From: Acidicapsa acidisoli
GTDB taxonomy: Bacteria > Acidobacteriota > Terriglobia > Terriglobales > Acidobacteriaceae
Direction: 5' to 3'
DNA: 64,000 nucleotides
Assembly: GCF_025685625.1 (NCBI RefSeq)
Contig: NZ_JAGSYI010000002.1
Location: forward strand, 744,001-808,000
In this document: one piece after another, positions 40,808 to 50,216 of the stretch
Layout: each line of letters begins with the position of its first letter
Numbering within the stretch: the stretch's first letter is position 1
Translations under genes and position numbers: made by a program
Notes under the pieces: model-generated
Database searches by the model: none
What the model was told of the DNA's origin: nothing
The model's input: the letters and a program-made list of their open reading frames with translations, nothing else

Positions 40808-43800
40808 TTACTGCTCGATCAACAGCGGAACCACCGCCACGGTTGTTGTATTTCCGTTTTGAGTGCTTTCAATCTGAATGACATAGGAGCCGACCACTCC
40901 CACCGTTGAAGACGCGCGGGTGAACCCCCCGCTGCTGCAGCCTACGCCGTGCATTGCGGCGATCGCGAGCAACACCATTCCGAGGTAGCGCAACCAGGTC
41001 TTCCGTCGCCTTCTTGCCCCCGGCAACAGACTCAATGCGAACAGTAACGGGACACCCATCGCAGCTGCCGCAAAGACTGTCCGTGAAGTGGCCACCTGTG
41101 CTGCGGCCGCCGTGCCCGCCGTGACGGTAAAGCTGTAGGAGTTCGGACTTCCCGAGACCGGAGTAATCGCAGAAGTCTGAATACCTATCTCGGTCATGGG
41201 AATGACAGTATAAGTTCCATTGCTGTTGACGATGCTGATGCTGCCGATAGACAGTGACGCGCCGCTTGGCAAGGGCGACGCAAGGTTGAACGTTGCCGTA
41301 TCTGTACCAACGATGGGTGTGGTCGCCTGAGTCGCCAGGTTAATAACACTCACAGAGACCGCCACTATATGAGTCAGCGTCGGTACCCTTGCATCGCCGA
41401 TTGTCAGTTGGACCGCGTATGTACCAATCGGAGCCGCAGAGGTAGCGGTTATCACGACTACGCCTGTTGCTGGCGTCGGGGACGGTTGAGGTGCGCAGCT
41501 CAAGCCCTGAATCGCGTTGCCGGACGCGTCCGGCGCTACATTGCAGGCGATGACCGCGACCGGATCGCTGAAGCCGTTCAAGGCCGTGGAGGTCAGGTTA
41601 ATCGCGGTCGGACTGAACGGATCTGTGAGGTTCGTGTTCGCGGTTGTGGACGAGCCCTGTGTGAGGGTGATCTGGCCAGGCGTGATCGAGGACGAGAAGT
41701 TCTGCACTGTTTGCGTGATGGGGGAGCTGGTGCTGCCGCCGAAGTTCGCGTCCCCTGCATACGTGGCTGTGACTGCCACGGTACCGCTCACTGTATTCGG
41801 GTAGCTGATAGTGCAGGACTCCGTATATGGAGCCGCTCCTCCTGGGGGCAGAGCCGCAGTCGCGATGCAACTGTACGAAGCACCTCCCTGCGTCAGGGAA
41901 AAAGTGACTGGGCCGGTCGGAGCAGTCCCCGCAAATGCTGGCGTGACGGTCGCGGTGTAGGTGACGGCCTGCGTAACTACGGTGACCAACGTGGATGAGG
42001 CCACGCTGATCGAGGTCGCGGTCTTGTTCACCGTTTGGCTGAAAGGAGTAGTGGAAGAGCTCGTTGTAAAGTTGGCGTCTCCACTATAGGTGGCGGAGAT
42101 ACCGTGCGGGCCGGCTGTTCCAAGAGTGGCTTTGCATGGGGGAACACTTCCGTCAGCGGCTAAAACCGACGTGCAAAGAGTGCCCGAGACCGAATCGGAG
42201 AATGTTACGGAACCGGTTGGCAGCGTTAAACCGGCGTCGGTAACGGCAGTGGGGGCAATAACCGCGGTAAAGCTTATCGATTGATTCACCGAGGACGGGC
42301 TCGGGGTGGGCGCTGAGACCGTTACAGATGTGCCCGACGCATTCACGGTTTGAGCCACAGGCGCCGCAGTTGACCCGACGAAATTACTATCGCCGCTCGT
42401 ATAAAGAGCCGTGACCGTGTAGGTGCTTGCTGCCGGGAATGGCGCAGTGCATACGGCTGAAGTGGTCGACCCAACAGTTTTCACGGTTTGCGGTGTGGAG
42501 CAGAGGATGATAGTGGTTCCAGCTTGAACGTAACTGAAGGTAACCTTGCCGGTTGGATTAGTCGTCCCGGCGAGCGCTGGTGAGATCGTTGCTGTGAGTG
42601 TTACAGGTTGATCCACGGTCGACGTGGAAGGCGAAGCAGTAACGGCTGCGGTGGTGGCAGTCGGATTGACGATCTGGTTCAGTGCGTTGGAGGTTGCCGG
42701 CTGGAAATTCGAATTCGAGGGTGCGAATGTAACGACGATTGTGTGAGTCCCGGCAGTTGGGAGGGCGGCGGTGCAGGAGGGCGCGACGCCGCTCGCGAGT
42801 GCGAGCGACGAGCAGAGCACGGTCTTGTTGAGGGTGTCGGTGTAAGTGACGGCGCCCTGAGGAATCGCTGAACCAGACGTGGAAGCTGTCACCGTGGCCG
42901 AGAAGGTGACCGGCTGATTGACCGTCGAAGGCGCCAGGCCGGAAGTAACTACGACCGAGGTGGCTGCGGCGGTGATCGTCTGCGTGTAGTTGGCGGAGGT
43001 GCTTGAACTGAAATTTGTATCAGCGGATGTAAAGGCTGCGGTAATGATATGCGCGCCCGACGAAGTGAAGGCGAAAGAGCAGGTGGGCACGGTAGCCGTC
43101 CCCGAGATCGGATTAGAGCATAAGGTAGTTGCCGGAGTTGTGGAGGTATCGGTGAAAACGACCGTTCCCGCCTTGGGCAATACGGAGCCGGGGAATGCCT
43201 CACCTAACGTCGCCGTAAATATCACCGTCTGATTGACGGTCGAGGATGCAGGCGATGATATCAGCATGGTTGTGGTGCCCGACGGCTGCACGTTCTGAGT
43301 TACCGCAGCCGAGGTGTTACCCGTGAAGTTGGTATCTCCACTGTACACAGCCGTTACACTGCGCATTCCTTCTGTGGCAAAAGGCGCGGAACAGGCGGGA
43401 ACGGTGCCGTTCGAGGCGATCGTCGAGGTGCAGAGCAAAATGGGTTTGCCGGAAGTGGTGTCAGAGAACGTGACTGTACCCGTCGGCAGCGTCAGACCGC
43501 TGTCTGTGACAGACGGCGTGACGACTGCGGTAAAGCTGACGGACTGATTGACGGCAGATGGTGCGGGCGTGAGCGTCGATATAGCTACGGTTGTGCTAGT
43601 GCCCGTTACCTTTTGCGTCGCAGTCACTGGAGTTCCCGCAGTGAAATTCAAATCTCCGCTGACATAGGTCGCTGTGACTGTGTAAGTGTTAGCCGCAGTG
43701 AATGGAGCGATGCACGTGGCAGAGGTTATTCCGGCTGTCGTCTTCACTGTCTGGGCTGTCGAGCACAGGACTACCGTGGAGCCGCCCTGAACATAGCTGA

Positions 43801-46800
43801 AGGTTACCTTTCCAGTTGGATTGGTCGCTCCGGAAGGCGTTGGCGTGATCGTAGCCGTTAGAGTCACAAGCTGGTTCACTGTTGAGGTCGAAGGCGAAGT
43901 TGTCAGTGCGACTGCCGTCGTACCGGCGTTCACGACCTGATTCAACACACTCGATCTAGCGGACTGGAAATTCAAATTTGAGGGAGTGAAGGCAGCAACG
44001 ATGGTGTGAGTGCCCGCAGTCGGCAGCGTTGCCGTGCAAGACGGAACATTGCCTGTGCCCGTCAGGGTAACCGTGCACAGAAGAGTGCTTGGTGTGGTGA
44101 AAGTATCCGTGTACGTCACCATGCCTTGTGGGAAGGCGGCTCCAGCACTAGCGGACGTGACGACAGAAGAAAAGGTCACGGACTGATTCACGGCCGATGA
44201 GGTTGGCAACGAGGTGAGGCTGATGGTGGTGCCAGCAGCAAGAACGGATTGCGCATAGCCAGCGGAGACTGGACTGGAATTGAAATTCGCGTCCGTGGAG
44301 TTGAATATGGCCGTGATTATGTGCGTTCCGGCAGACGTGAAGGCATAGCTGCATGTAGGCACTACGCCTCCGGTCACCGTATTGGTGCAGAGCACTGTGG
44401 CTGGGGAAGTAGTGGTATCGGTATATACAACTGTTCCTGTCTGGGGTGATGCGGTACCGGTGATGGCAGGTGTGATCGTAGCTGTGAATACTACCGTTCC
44501 ATTGACACTTGAGGTAGCCGGTGACGAGCTCAGCGTGGTCCTGGTGTTTGTGGGACTGACAATCTGGGTTGCTGTTGCCGCCGACCCGGCCTGGAAGTTC
44601 GAATCTCCGCTATAGGTCGCGCTGACAGAAGCTCCAGGCGAAGGAATGGCCTGACTGAATGCGTAGCTGCAGGTGGCAATATATGGACTTGTTGTACTGA
44701 GAGAAACCGCTGAACATAGAGTCGTAGAGCCCTGCATGAAGGTAATTGTGCCGCTCGGGGTAACTTTCGGATTTGCGTTGTCTGAAAGTTGAACAGTTGC
44801 TGTGAACACCACTGTCTGGTTGACCGAGGAAGTTGGCAGTGAGGAAGCCACCGTCACCTGCGGTAGGGCCTTGTTTACCGTTTGCGCCAGTGTTGGCTGG
44901 GTACTTACGGTGTAGCTTGAATCGCCGTTGTAAATGGCGCCGATCACATCGGCGGGAGCCACCAGAGAAGAGGTCGTGCAGCTTGCGGTCCACGAGGAAC
45001 TCACGAGCTTGATTGTCTGTGGTGGGCAATCCGTGCTTGGCACTTTGTTTATGGTGAAGCTCACCGTTCCTGACGGAAGCACAGGCGTCAAGGTCGCTGC
45101 GCTGAGGTTGGCGGTGAATGTCACCGCCTGGTCTACGGTCGGAGCGACGGCGGAGGAGGTCAGTCCGAGAGTCGCAGGCAACGCATTGACTGTCTGACTG
45201 AAGCTTACCGCAGTAACGCTGTAGTTGCTGTCACCTGCGTAGGCGACCCCGACCGACTCCGCAGTTGCAGAACCGGCCAGACTGCTGGTGGTGCAGGTCC
45301 AGGTGCCTCCACTATTCCTGGCGACAGATGTGCAGCCGGCAATGGCGACGTTATTGACGGTGAAGCTCACTGTCCCGGTAGGCGCGATTGGAGTCAAGGG
45401 ATTTGAGCCGGCGCTAAGGGTGGCAGTGAACGTGACCGATTGGTCGACGTTGATCGTGCCAGAGGATGATCCGACACTCAAAGAGGCGCTCTCAGGGTTC
45501 ACCGTTTCGCTCACTGCGTTGGAGGGCGTGTTACCTGGATTCGTGGTGTCACCACTGTAGACGGCGGTGATCGAATCGGTTCCTGTAAGGAAGGACGATG
45601 TCGTGCAGCTGGCCACTCCACCTGAATTCAGCGCCGTGGTGGCCGAGCAGTCGGGAATGAGCGTGGCTACGCCGCCGTTATTGGCGCTGTAAAAGCTGAC
45701 CGTACCTGCGGGACTGCCAACAGGGCTGACGGTAGCCTGAAGAACGAAGGCCTGGTTGACCGCCAGGGTTGTGGGTGGTGTGACAACCAGCGAGACAGTA
45801 ACGCCTGAGGTTGGCGTCTCTGGCATCACATTTGCGAGTACAGTAACGTCCTTGCCCAGTGTGGCAGATCCGGTATTGCCATTGGCGGTTGCCAAGCTGG
45901 CGCGGCTTGAGTTGGTGGAAGTAACAGCGGCGAGCGCTTCAGGGCCTGTGCCGACTGGCATGGCGAAGGAAGCAGCCAGTGTACCGTCTCCTTTTCCGTA
46001 CAAGACGCTTACGGTGGAGTCCTGAGTATTCGCGACGGCCACGTCCAGTTTGCCATCTCCGTTGAAATCAGCGATGACCATCGAACCCGGCGCGTTGCCG
46101 ACCGCATATGGGACTGAATTCTGGAAACTGCCGTCGCCTTTGCCTCTGAGGACGGCCACTGTGTTAGCAGAAGAACTGGAGACGAGCAAATCGAGCGTAC
46201 CCTGTCCGCTCAGATCTTCCAATGCAATGGAAGATGGGTTATTCCCAGCCGGGACGTCTGCTGCCGCCTTGAACTTGCCCGTTTGGCTTCCGAGAAGCAC
46301 GCTGGCTGTACCGGAGGATTTGCAGGATACGTCGATGCCGCAGCCATTGGCGACAACAATATCAAGGCTCTTATCGTTGTTCAGATCGCCAACGGCAAGC
46401 GATACCGGCGAGTAGCCCACGGGATATATAGCGGAATTGCTGAAGCTTCCGCCGCCCTGTCCTAACAGAATCTCAACACTTCCCGCTTCTGTACACTTTG
46501 CGCTTCCGCAATCCTCAAGCACGGCGAGGTCCGGCTTGCCGTCATTGTTAAAGTCACCGACGCCGACGGCGATCGGAGCACTGGTTACTGAGGCCGTGAA
46601 GGGTTGTTCAAAACTCCCCTCTCCCTTGCCTATCAAAACCGCGACGGTCTTGTCCTGACGGTTGAGCGCAACGATATCCGGGATCTTATCTCCGTTCACA
46701 TCCACAAGCGCGACTGAAACGGGGCCAAAGCCGACTGGATATGTATCCGAGGGCTGATAACTGCCGTCCTTATTGGCGAGGAAGACAGTAACCGAACCAC

Positions 46801-48115
46801 CCGAACTGCAGGTTGAGTCTGATCCACAATAGTTGGTCACGACGAGGTCCGGCAGTTTATCGCCGTTGAGATCGGCAGATGTCACAGCGCGTGGCTGCAT
46901 GCCGGAGGGATACGATCGCGCGGCTTTGAAGGTGCCATCGCCGTTGCCAAGCGCAATACTGACCGATTGAGATAACGAGTTGATTACGGCCAGATCCAGG
47001 TGGCCGTCCCCATCGAAGTCACCAGATACTGCGGCCAGCGGACTGTTCCCGACCACAAAGTCAACCGAAGTCTTAAATGTTCCGTCACCGTTGCCGCTGA
47101 ATACGCTGAACGTATTGCTGCCGCTGTTGACCGCAACAAGATCGGGGATTCCGTCACCATCCACATCGGCCGCAATCGTAAAGATGGGGCCGGTGCCAAC
47201 AGGGTATTTAGCCGGCGACGCAAAGCTCCCATTGCCTTTGCCAAGAAGGACGGAGAGCGTCTTGGCTCCTGGCTCTGTAACTGCGAGATCGAGATTGCCA
47301 TCGCGGTTGAAGTCCCCCGAGACGATGGACGACAGTGAGCCGGAACCAACAGGCACATCGGCAAGAGCACGAAAACCGCCGCTGCCCGTTCCCAGCAGAA
47401 TGGTGACAGTTCCATCCGCATTCGCGAGGGCTATGTCAGTATGGTCGTCGTTATTGAAGTCGGCGACTGTGATTGCTGTCGGCGTCTTAATTAAGGACGT
47501 GAGAATCGGCTTTTGCAGGTTTCCCTTGCCGTCGTTGAGCAAGACCGCCAACGATCCACCTGTCCTACTGGTTACTACAAGATCCGTCCGACCGTCTCCA
47601 TTGAAATCTCCGGCGGCAAAAAAGGCCGGATCGAAACCGAGGGCGAGAGTTTGCTTCGGCAGCAATGTCCCAGTGCCGTTACTCGTCAGGATACTGATCG
47701 TTCCCTTCGACTCATCCCCGACAACTACCTCCGGCTGTCCGCTGGCGTCGAGATCGGCCACAACAACAGCGCCTGGGTGCGAGCCCGTCGTGTAGTCCAC
47801 GCCGGAAGCGAACTTGCCATTCCCTGCCCCTAGAAAAACCGTGACCTTGCCAGTGATGGAATCGGTTGTGACCAGGTCAAGCTTGCCGTCCTGATTCAGA
47901 TCGCCTGTGGCTACGTTCGTCGGCGATCCGGAGAGAGCCAGCGAGGGCGCAATGACGAACGGAACGGGCGCAGTCCCGCTTATCGACGAACCAGCAGTCC
48001 CTGACTCGGCGGATTGCGCGGAGATGCCGGTCATCAGACAGGCATTCGAAACCAGCAGAAGCACTATAGCCGAGGCAATACTTCCAGAGAGGCGAAACCA
48101 CTTTTGAGGATTCAT
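40808..48115 (-). CDS. Giant surface protein: 13 FG-GAP repeats, 13 Ig-like repeats, C-terminal anchor
   Basis: 2435 residues. A signal peptide (SIASAIVLLLVSNACLMTG) is followed by FG-GAP/VCBS units to about residue 750 with Asp-rich Ca-binding loops (GDLNQDGKLDLV, GDFNGDGRTDLV, ADFNGDGKLDVAV and so on; I count 13). From about 780 to 2230 there are about 13 Ig-like domains of 90-110 residues, each opening with VNQxVxFTATV, most with one Cys pair and a YSGDxNF-like end. The C-terminus has a hydrophobic segment (GVPLLFALSLLPG), a basic stop (ARRRRK), a second hydrophobic segment and a CSSGGF tail. Such proteins are common in Acidobacteriota; adhesion or matrix roles are guesses. ATG at 48115 with GGAG upstream. 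It is embedded in the T6SS region. Confidence 0.9.
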   Translation of the reverse strand: MNPQKWFRLSGSIASAIVLLLVSNACLMTGISAQSAESGTAGSSISGTAPVPFVIAPSLALSGSPTNVATGDLNQDGKLDLVTTDSITGKVTVFLGAGNGKFASGVDYTTGSHPGAVVVADLDASGQPEVVVGDESKGTISILTSNGTGTLLPKQTLALGFDPAFFAAGDFNGDGRTDLVVTSRTGGSLAVLLNDGKGNLQKPILTSLIKTPTAITVADFNNDDHTDIALANADGTVTILLGTGSGGFRALADVPVGSGSLSSIVSGDFNRDGNLDLAVTEPGAKTLSVLLGKGNGSFASPAKYPVGTGPIFTIAADVDGDGIPDLVAVNSGSNTFSVFSGNGDGTFKTSVDFVVGNSPLAAVSGDFDGDGHLDLAVINSLSQSVSIALGNGDGTFKAARSYPSGMQPRAVTSADLNGDKLPDLVVTNYCGSDSTCSSGGSVTVFLANKDGSYQPSDTYPVGFGPVSVALVDVNGDKIPDIVALNRQDKTVAVLIGKGEGSFEQPFTASVTSAPIAVGVGDFNNDGKPDLAVLEDCGSAKCTEAGSVEILLGQGGGSFSNSAIYPVGYSPVSLAVGDLNNDKSLDIVVANGCGIDVSCKSSGTASVLLGSQTGKFKAAADVPAGNNPSSIALEDLSGQGTLDLLVSSSSANTVAVLRGKGDGSFQNSVPYAVGNAPGSMVIADFNGDGKLDVAVANTQDSTVSVLYGKGDGTLAASFAMPVGTGPEALAAVTSTNSSRASLATANGNTGSATLGKDVTVLANVMPETPTSGVTVSLVVTPPTTLAVNQAFVLQATVSPVGSPAGTVSFYSANNGGVATLIPDCSATTALNSGGVASCTTSSFLTGTDSITAVYSGDTTNPGNTPSNAVSETVNPESASLSVGSSSGTINVDQSVTFTATLSAGSNPLTPIAPTGTVSFTVNNVAIAGCTSVARNSGGTWTCTTSSLAGSATAESVGVAYAGDSNYSVTAVSFSQTVNALPATLGLTSSAVAPTVDQAVTFTANLSAATLTPVLPSGTVSFTINKVPSTDCPPQTIKLVSSSWTASCTTSSLVAPADVIGAIYNGDSSYTVSTQPTLAQTVNKALPQVTVASSLPTSSVNQTVVFTATVQLSDNANPKVTPSGTITFMQGSTTLCSAVSLSTTSPYIATCSYAFSQAIPSPGASVSATYSGDSNFQAGSAATATQIVSPTNTRTTLSSSPATSSVNGTVVFTATITPAITGTASPQTGTVVYTDTTTSPATVLCTNTVTGGVVPTCSYAFTSAGTHIITAIFNSTDANFNSSPVSAGYAQSVLAAGTTISLTSLPTSSAVNQSVTFSSVVTSASAGAAFPQGMVTYTDTFTTPSTLLCTVTLTGTGNVPSCTATLPTAGTHTIVAAFTPSNLNFQSARSSVLNQVVNAGTTAVALTTSPSTSTVNQLVTLTATITPTPSGATNPTGKVTFSYVQGGSTVVLCSTAQTVKTTAGITSATCIAPFTAANTYTVTATYVSGDLNFTAGTPVTATQKVTGTSTTVAISTLTPAPSAVNQSVSFTAVVTPSVTDSGLTLPTGTVTFSDTTSGKPILLCTSTIASNGTVPACSAPFATEGMRSVTAVYSGDTNFTGNTSAAVTQNVQPSGTTTMLISSPASSTVNQTVIFTATLGEAFPGSVLPKAGTVVFTDTSTTPATTLCSNPISGTATVPTCSFAFTSSGAHIITAAFTSADTNFSSSTSANYTQTITAAATSVVVTSGLAPSTVNQPVTFSATVTASTSGSAIPQGAVTYTDTLNKTVLCSSLALASGVAPSCTAALPTAGTHTIVVTFAPSNSNFQPATSNALNQIVNPTATTAAVTASPSTSTVDQPVTLTATISPALAGTTNPTGKVTFSYVQAGTTIILCSTPQTVKTVGSTTSAVCTAPFPAASTYTVTALYTSGDSNFVGSTAAPVAQTVNASGTSVTVSAPTPSPSSVNQSISFTAVIAPTAVTDAGLTLPTGSVTFSDSVSGTLCTSVLAADGSVPPCKATLGTAGPHGISATYSGDANFTTSSSTTPFSQTVNKTATSISVASSTLVTVVTQAVTYTATVTPAFAGTAPTGPVTFSLTQGGASYSCIATAALPPGGAAPYTESCTISYPNTVSGTVAVTATYAGDANFGGSTSSPITQTVQNFSSSITPGQITLTQGSSTTANTNLTDPFSPTAINLTSTALNGFSDPVAVIACNVAPDASGNAIQGLSCAPQPSPTPATGVVVITATSAAPIGTYAVQLTIGDARVPTLTHIVAVSVSVINLATQATTPIVGTDTATFNLASPLPSGASLSIGSISIVNSNGTYTVIPMTEIGIQTSAITPVSGSPNSYSFTVTAGTAAAAQVATSRTVFAAAAMGVPLLFALSLLPGARRRRKTWLRYLGMVLLAIAAMHGVGCSSGGFTRASSTVGVVGSYVIQIESTQNGNTTTVAVVPLLIEQ
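42022..44560 (-). repeat. Duplicated four-domain Ig block inside the giant gene
   Basis: Ig units 5-8 (about 43291-44560) and 9-12 (about 42022-43290) correspond one to one: TPxxLCxN...PTCSxAFTS in 5 and 9, PQGxVTYTDT...CTAxLPTAGTHTIV in 6 and 10, TNPTGKVTFSYVQ in 7 and 11, TLPTGxVTFSD in 8 and 12. Each block is about 1270 bp. It points to duplication of a four-domain unit followed by divergence. Boundaries are approximate. Confidence 0.65.
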
Positions 48116-48790
48116 ACCGATTCTCCAAGCAACAAAGCTAAAGACCTACATTGAAACGCAACCAGAGTTTGAAAATATTGCCCCGCTCAATTCAGGGCTT
48201 GAAATGGACGAAAAGCGTCCCGTTCGCATAAAAAACGAAGGAAGAAGTTAGATGGAAAGCAACCGTGCGAGGTAGCAACCACTCAATTCGCCGACGCAGG
48301 TTGCAGGGCGGTGCAGTAACTTTGTTAAAACCGCAACAATCGATATGCCTTTCCTCACAATGTTACCTGGCAGGAAAAATTTATCGTTTCCGAACGGAAG
48401 TACCGAAAGTAACACGCCCCTATACCCAAGTCAAAACAAAAAATGAACGTGGTTGGACAGTGGCAAATCGTCTACAGCAATCCGGCTGCGCGCACAGCAG
48501 GTGGCCGGTTTCTCTGAATGTCAAAGCGTGAGATCTGAGACTGAGGTCTGAGAGAACGATAAGATAGACAAGGCTTTACTAGATCCATTGGGGGCCTTCC
48601 CATGATATCGCTCTTCTTCGTTGGGGACAACATACAAGGACACGAGTGCTCCCACAAGATGAAACGTCTCAGGATCAGTTCTGAGTTATGTTCCAGACAA
48701 AGACAAGCTCCGCCTTTCGGCGACTTTGAAGTCTTCTCGTATTGAGAGCTTCTGGCGTACACTCGTTTTTGACCCGAAAGGAGCCCTGCC
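48116..48790. other. Intergenic region between giant repeat gene and PAAR-like gene
   Basis: 675 bp between divergent genes with no supported ORF. It contains GGAG for the minus-strand gene at its left end and AAAGGAG for the plus-strand gene at its right end. A small GGACG/CGTCC hairpin sits in the minus leader (48207-48221 region), a TTCCG/CGGAA hairpin near 48390, and a direct repeat of TCTGAGA near 48532-48560. No known riboswitch was recognised. Confidence 0.4.
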
Positions 48791-49180
48791 ATGCCGCTTC
48801 AGGTGTGTATGGGAGCGATGATGCAGTGTACCTTTGGCGCTGCGCCAAGTTCACTGGTTGTTCTGCCCACGAACAAGGTGCTTACCGGCGAGGTGCCGGA
48901 TGCCAACATCATGGACCACATCCCCATGACCAACATCATGCCGTTTGGCATGTGCATGTCTCCCTCCAACCCAGTGGTCGCAGCGGCCACCGCAGCAGCT
49001 CTGGGAGTTCTCACGCCAATGCCATGTATTCCCAACACGCCGGCGCCCTGGGTCCCAGGCGCGGCAACTGTCATGCTTGCTAACTTCCCTACCCTCGATA
49101 ATGTCTCCCAACTCATGTGCATCTGGGGCGGCGTGATTACGTTCAGCGACGCAGGAGAAGAGACAGTCATGGTACCTTGA
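48791..49180 (+). CDS. DUF4280 PAAR-like T6SS spike-tip protein
   Basis: 129 residues. The pattern is that of DUF4280/PAAR-like proteins: CMGAMMQCTFGAAPSSLVVLPTNKVL, then ANIMDHIPMTNIMPFGMCMSPSNPVV, TPMPCIPNTPAPWVPG and LDNVSQLMCIWGGVITFSDAG. Cysteines in the xxCxxG-like turns probably bind a metal at the tip. PAAR-like proteins sharpen the VgrG spike and may carry effectors; this one has no C-terminal extension, so it would be a bare tip. AAAGGAG precedes the ATG. No vgrG is adjacent. The next gene is the PP2C phosphatase, in a T6SS neighbourhood. Confidence 0.85.
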   Translation: MPLQVCMGAMMQCTFGAAPSSLVVLPTNKVLTGEVPDANIMDHIPMTNIMPFGMCMSPSNPVVAAATAAALGVLTPMPCIPNTPAPWVPGAATVMLANFPTLDNVSQLMCIWGGVITFSDAGEETVMVP

Positions 49181-49317
49181 GGTGCCGTGCATCTTCTTCG
49201 ACTTTGCTCTGTGGAATTTCGGCCACCAATGCGCATCCGAAGGATTTTCATCGATTTTCTGCGCGAAATGGTTTAACTTGCTCCGGTGGCTTTGGTCCGC
49301 CCATGAGGCCGGTTGTC

Positions 49318-50118
49318 ATGACTCAGACAGCAGCATATACCCTCGATTTCGCGGCAGCCACGGATATCGGCTGCCACCGCGGTAACAACGAAGACAGCTT
49401 CGGCTACGATGCCGAACTACATTTGTATGTCGTCTGCGATGGCATGGGCGGAAGCGCCGCCGGAGAAGTGGCCAGCGGAATGGCTGTGCGGGCCTTGATC
49501 GAATCATTTGAGTCGCTTGCCCTTCAAGCGGTGAGCAGTGGCGAACAACTCTCCATAGAGCAGCGTCTTCTGTATTCCATCCATGAGGCAAACCGGGTTG
49601 TCCGTTCGGCCTCCGAATTGAATCCTGAACTTCACAACATGGGTACGACGCTGGTCTGCGCCTGTCTGAATGAACACCGCATCGTGATTGGAAACGTCGG
49701 CGACAGCCGCGCTTATATGATCCGCAATGGCGTTTGCACGCAGATAACACTGGATCACTCTCTGCTGGACGAACAGGTGCGCCAGGGACTGATCACGCCA
49801 GAGATGGCGGCGGCATCCAACTTGCAGTCCGTGATCACCAGGGCCATCGGCACCGCGAACGAGGTCGAGGCGGATCTCTTCGCTGCGGAACTCAATCTGA
49901 ATGATATGTTCCTGCTGACCTCGGACGGGTTGACGCGCTATGCGAAGCCCGAGGACATTGCTAAGGCTGCTTCTCCCGACGCGGAGTTGACGACAATCTG
50001 TCAGAGCCTGATCGATCACGCCAAACAACGCGGAGGCGCGGACAACATCACCTGCATGATGCTCCGGGTTGTCGAAACACCACCTGCTTCGCAGAGTGCG
50101 CCAGACTTAGCTTCGTAA
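49318..50118 (+). CDS. PP2C-family Ser/Thr protein phosphatase
   Basis: About 266 residues from the ATG at 49318 (GAGG 9 nt upstream); the frame is open further left to 49117 but that part is unlike the family. PPM motifs are present: ATDIGCHRGNNEDSFGY, VVCDGMGGSAAGEVAS (metal Asp), NMGTTLVCACL, IGNVGDSRAYMIRNG, FLLTSDGLTRY and GGADNITCMML. It is a soluble Mg/Mn-dependent phosphatase of the Stp1/PppA type that would reverse the Ser/Thr kinase encoded at 35141. PppA-PpkA pairs control T6SS assembly in Pseudomonas, and the location between PAAR-like and tssM genes supports a similar role here. A strong terminator follows. Confidence 0.92.
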   Translation: MTQTAAYTLDFAAATDIGCHRGNNEDSFGYDAELHLYVVCDGMGGSAAGEVASGMAVRALIESFESLALQAVSSGEQLSIEQRLLYSIHEANRVVRSASELNPELHNMGTTLVCACLNEHRIVIGNVGDSRAYMIRNGVCTQITLDHSLLDEQVRQGLITPEMAAASNLQSVITRAIGTANEVEADLFAAELNLNDMFLLTSDGLTRYAKPEDIAKAASPDAELTTICQSLIDHAKQRGGADNITCMMLRVVETPPASQSAPDLAS

Positions 50119-50158
50119 ATCAAATCTATTTCGGCTCGCATTCAGCGAAACACTCTTG

Positions 50159-50195
50159 CAGCGCCCGACGGATCAGCGTGATCCGTCGGGCGCTG
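50159..50195 (+). terminator. Strong intrinsic terminator after the PP2C gene
   Basis: A perfect 17-bp stem: CAGCGCCCGACGGATCA (50159-50175) pairs with its complement at 50179-50195 around a 3-nt loop (GCG), followed by TTTT on the plus strand. It ends the phosphatase transcript and separates it from convergent tssM (stop at 50217). Confidence 0.85.
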
Positions 50196-50216
50196 TTTTG
50201 CGAAGAAACCGCGTAA

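Noticed and set aside
42022-44560. CRISPR-like or satellite repeats inside the giant gene
   Set aside because: The periodicity comes from diverged Ig-domain coding units of about 300 bp, not from short identical repeats with spacers.
48472-48792. Minus-strand frame of 106 codons before the PAAR-like gene
   Set aside because: No ribosome site, no recognisable domain, and it occupies the region expected to hold divergent promoters.
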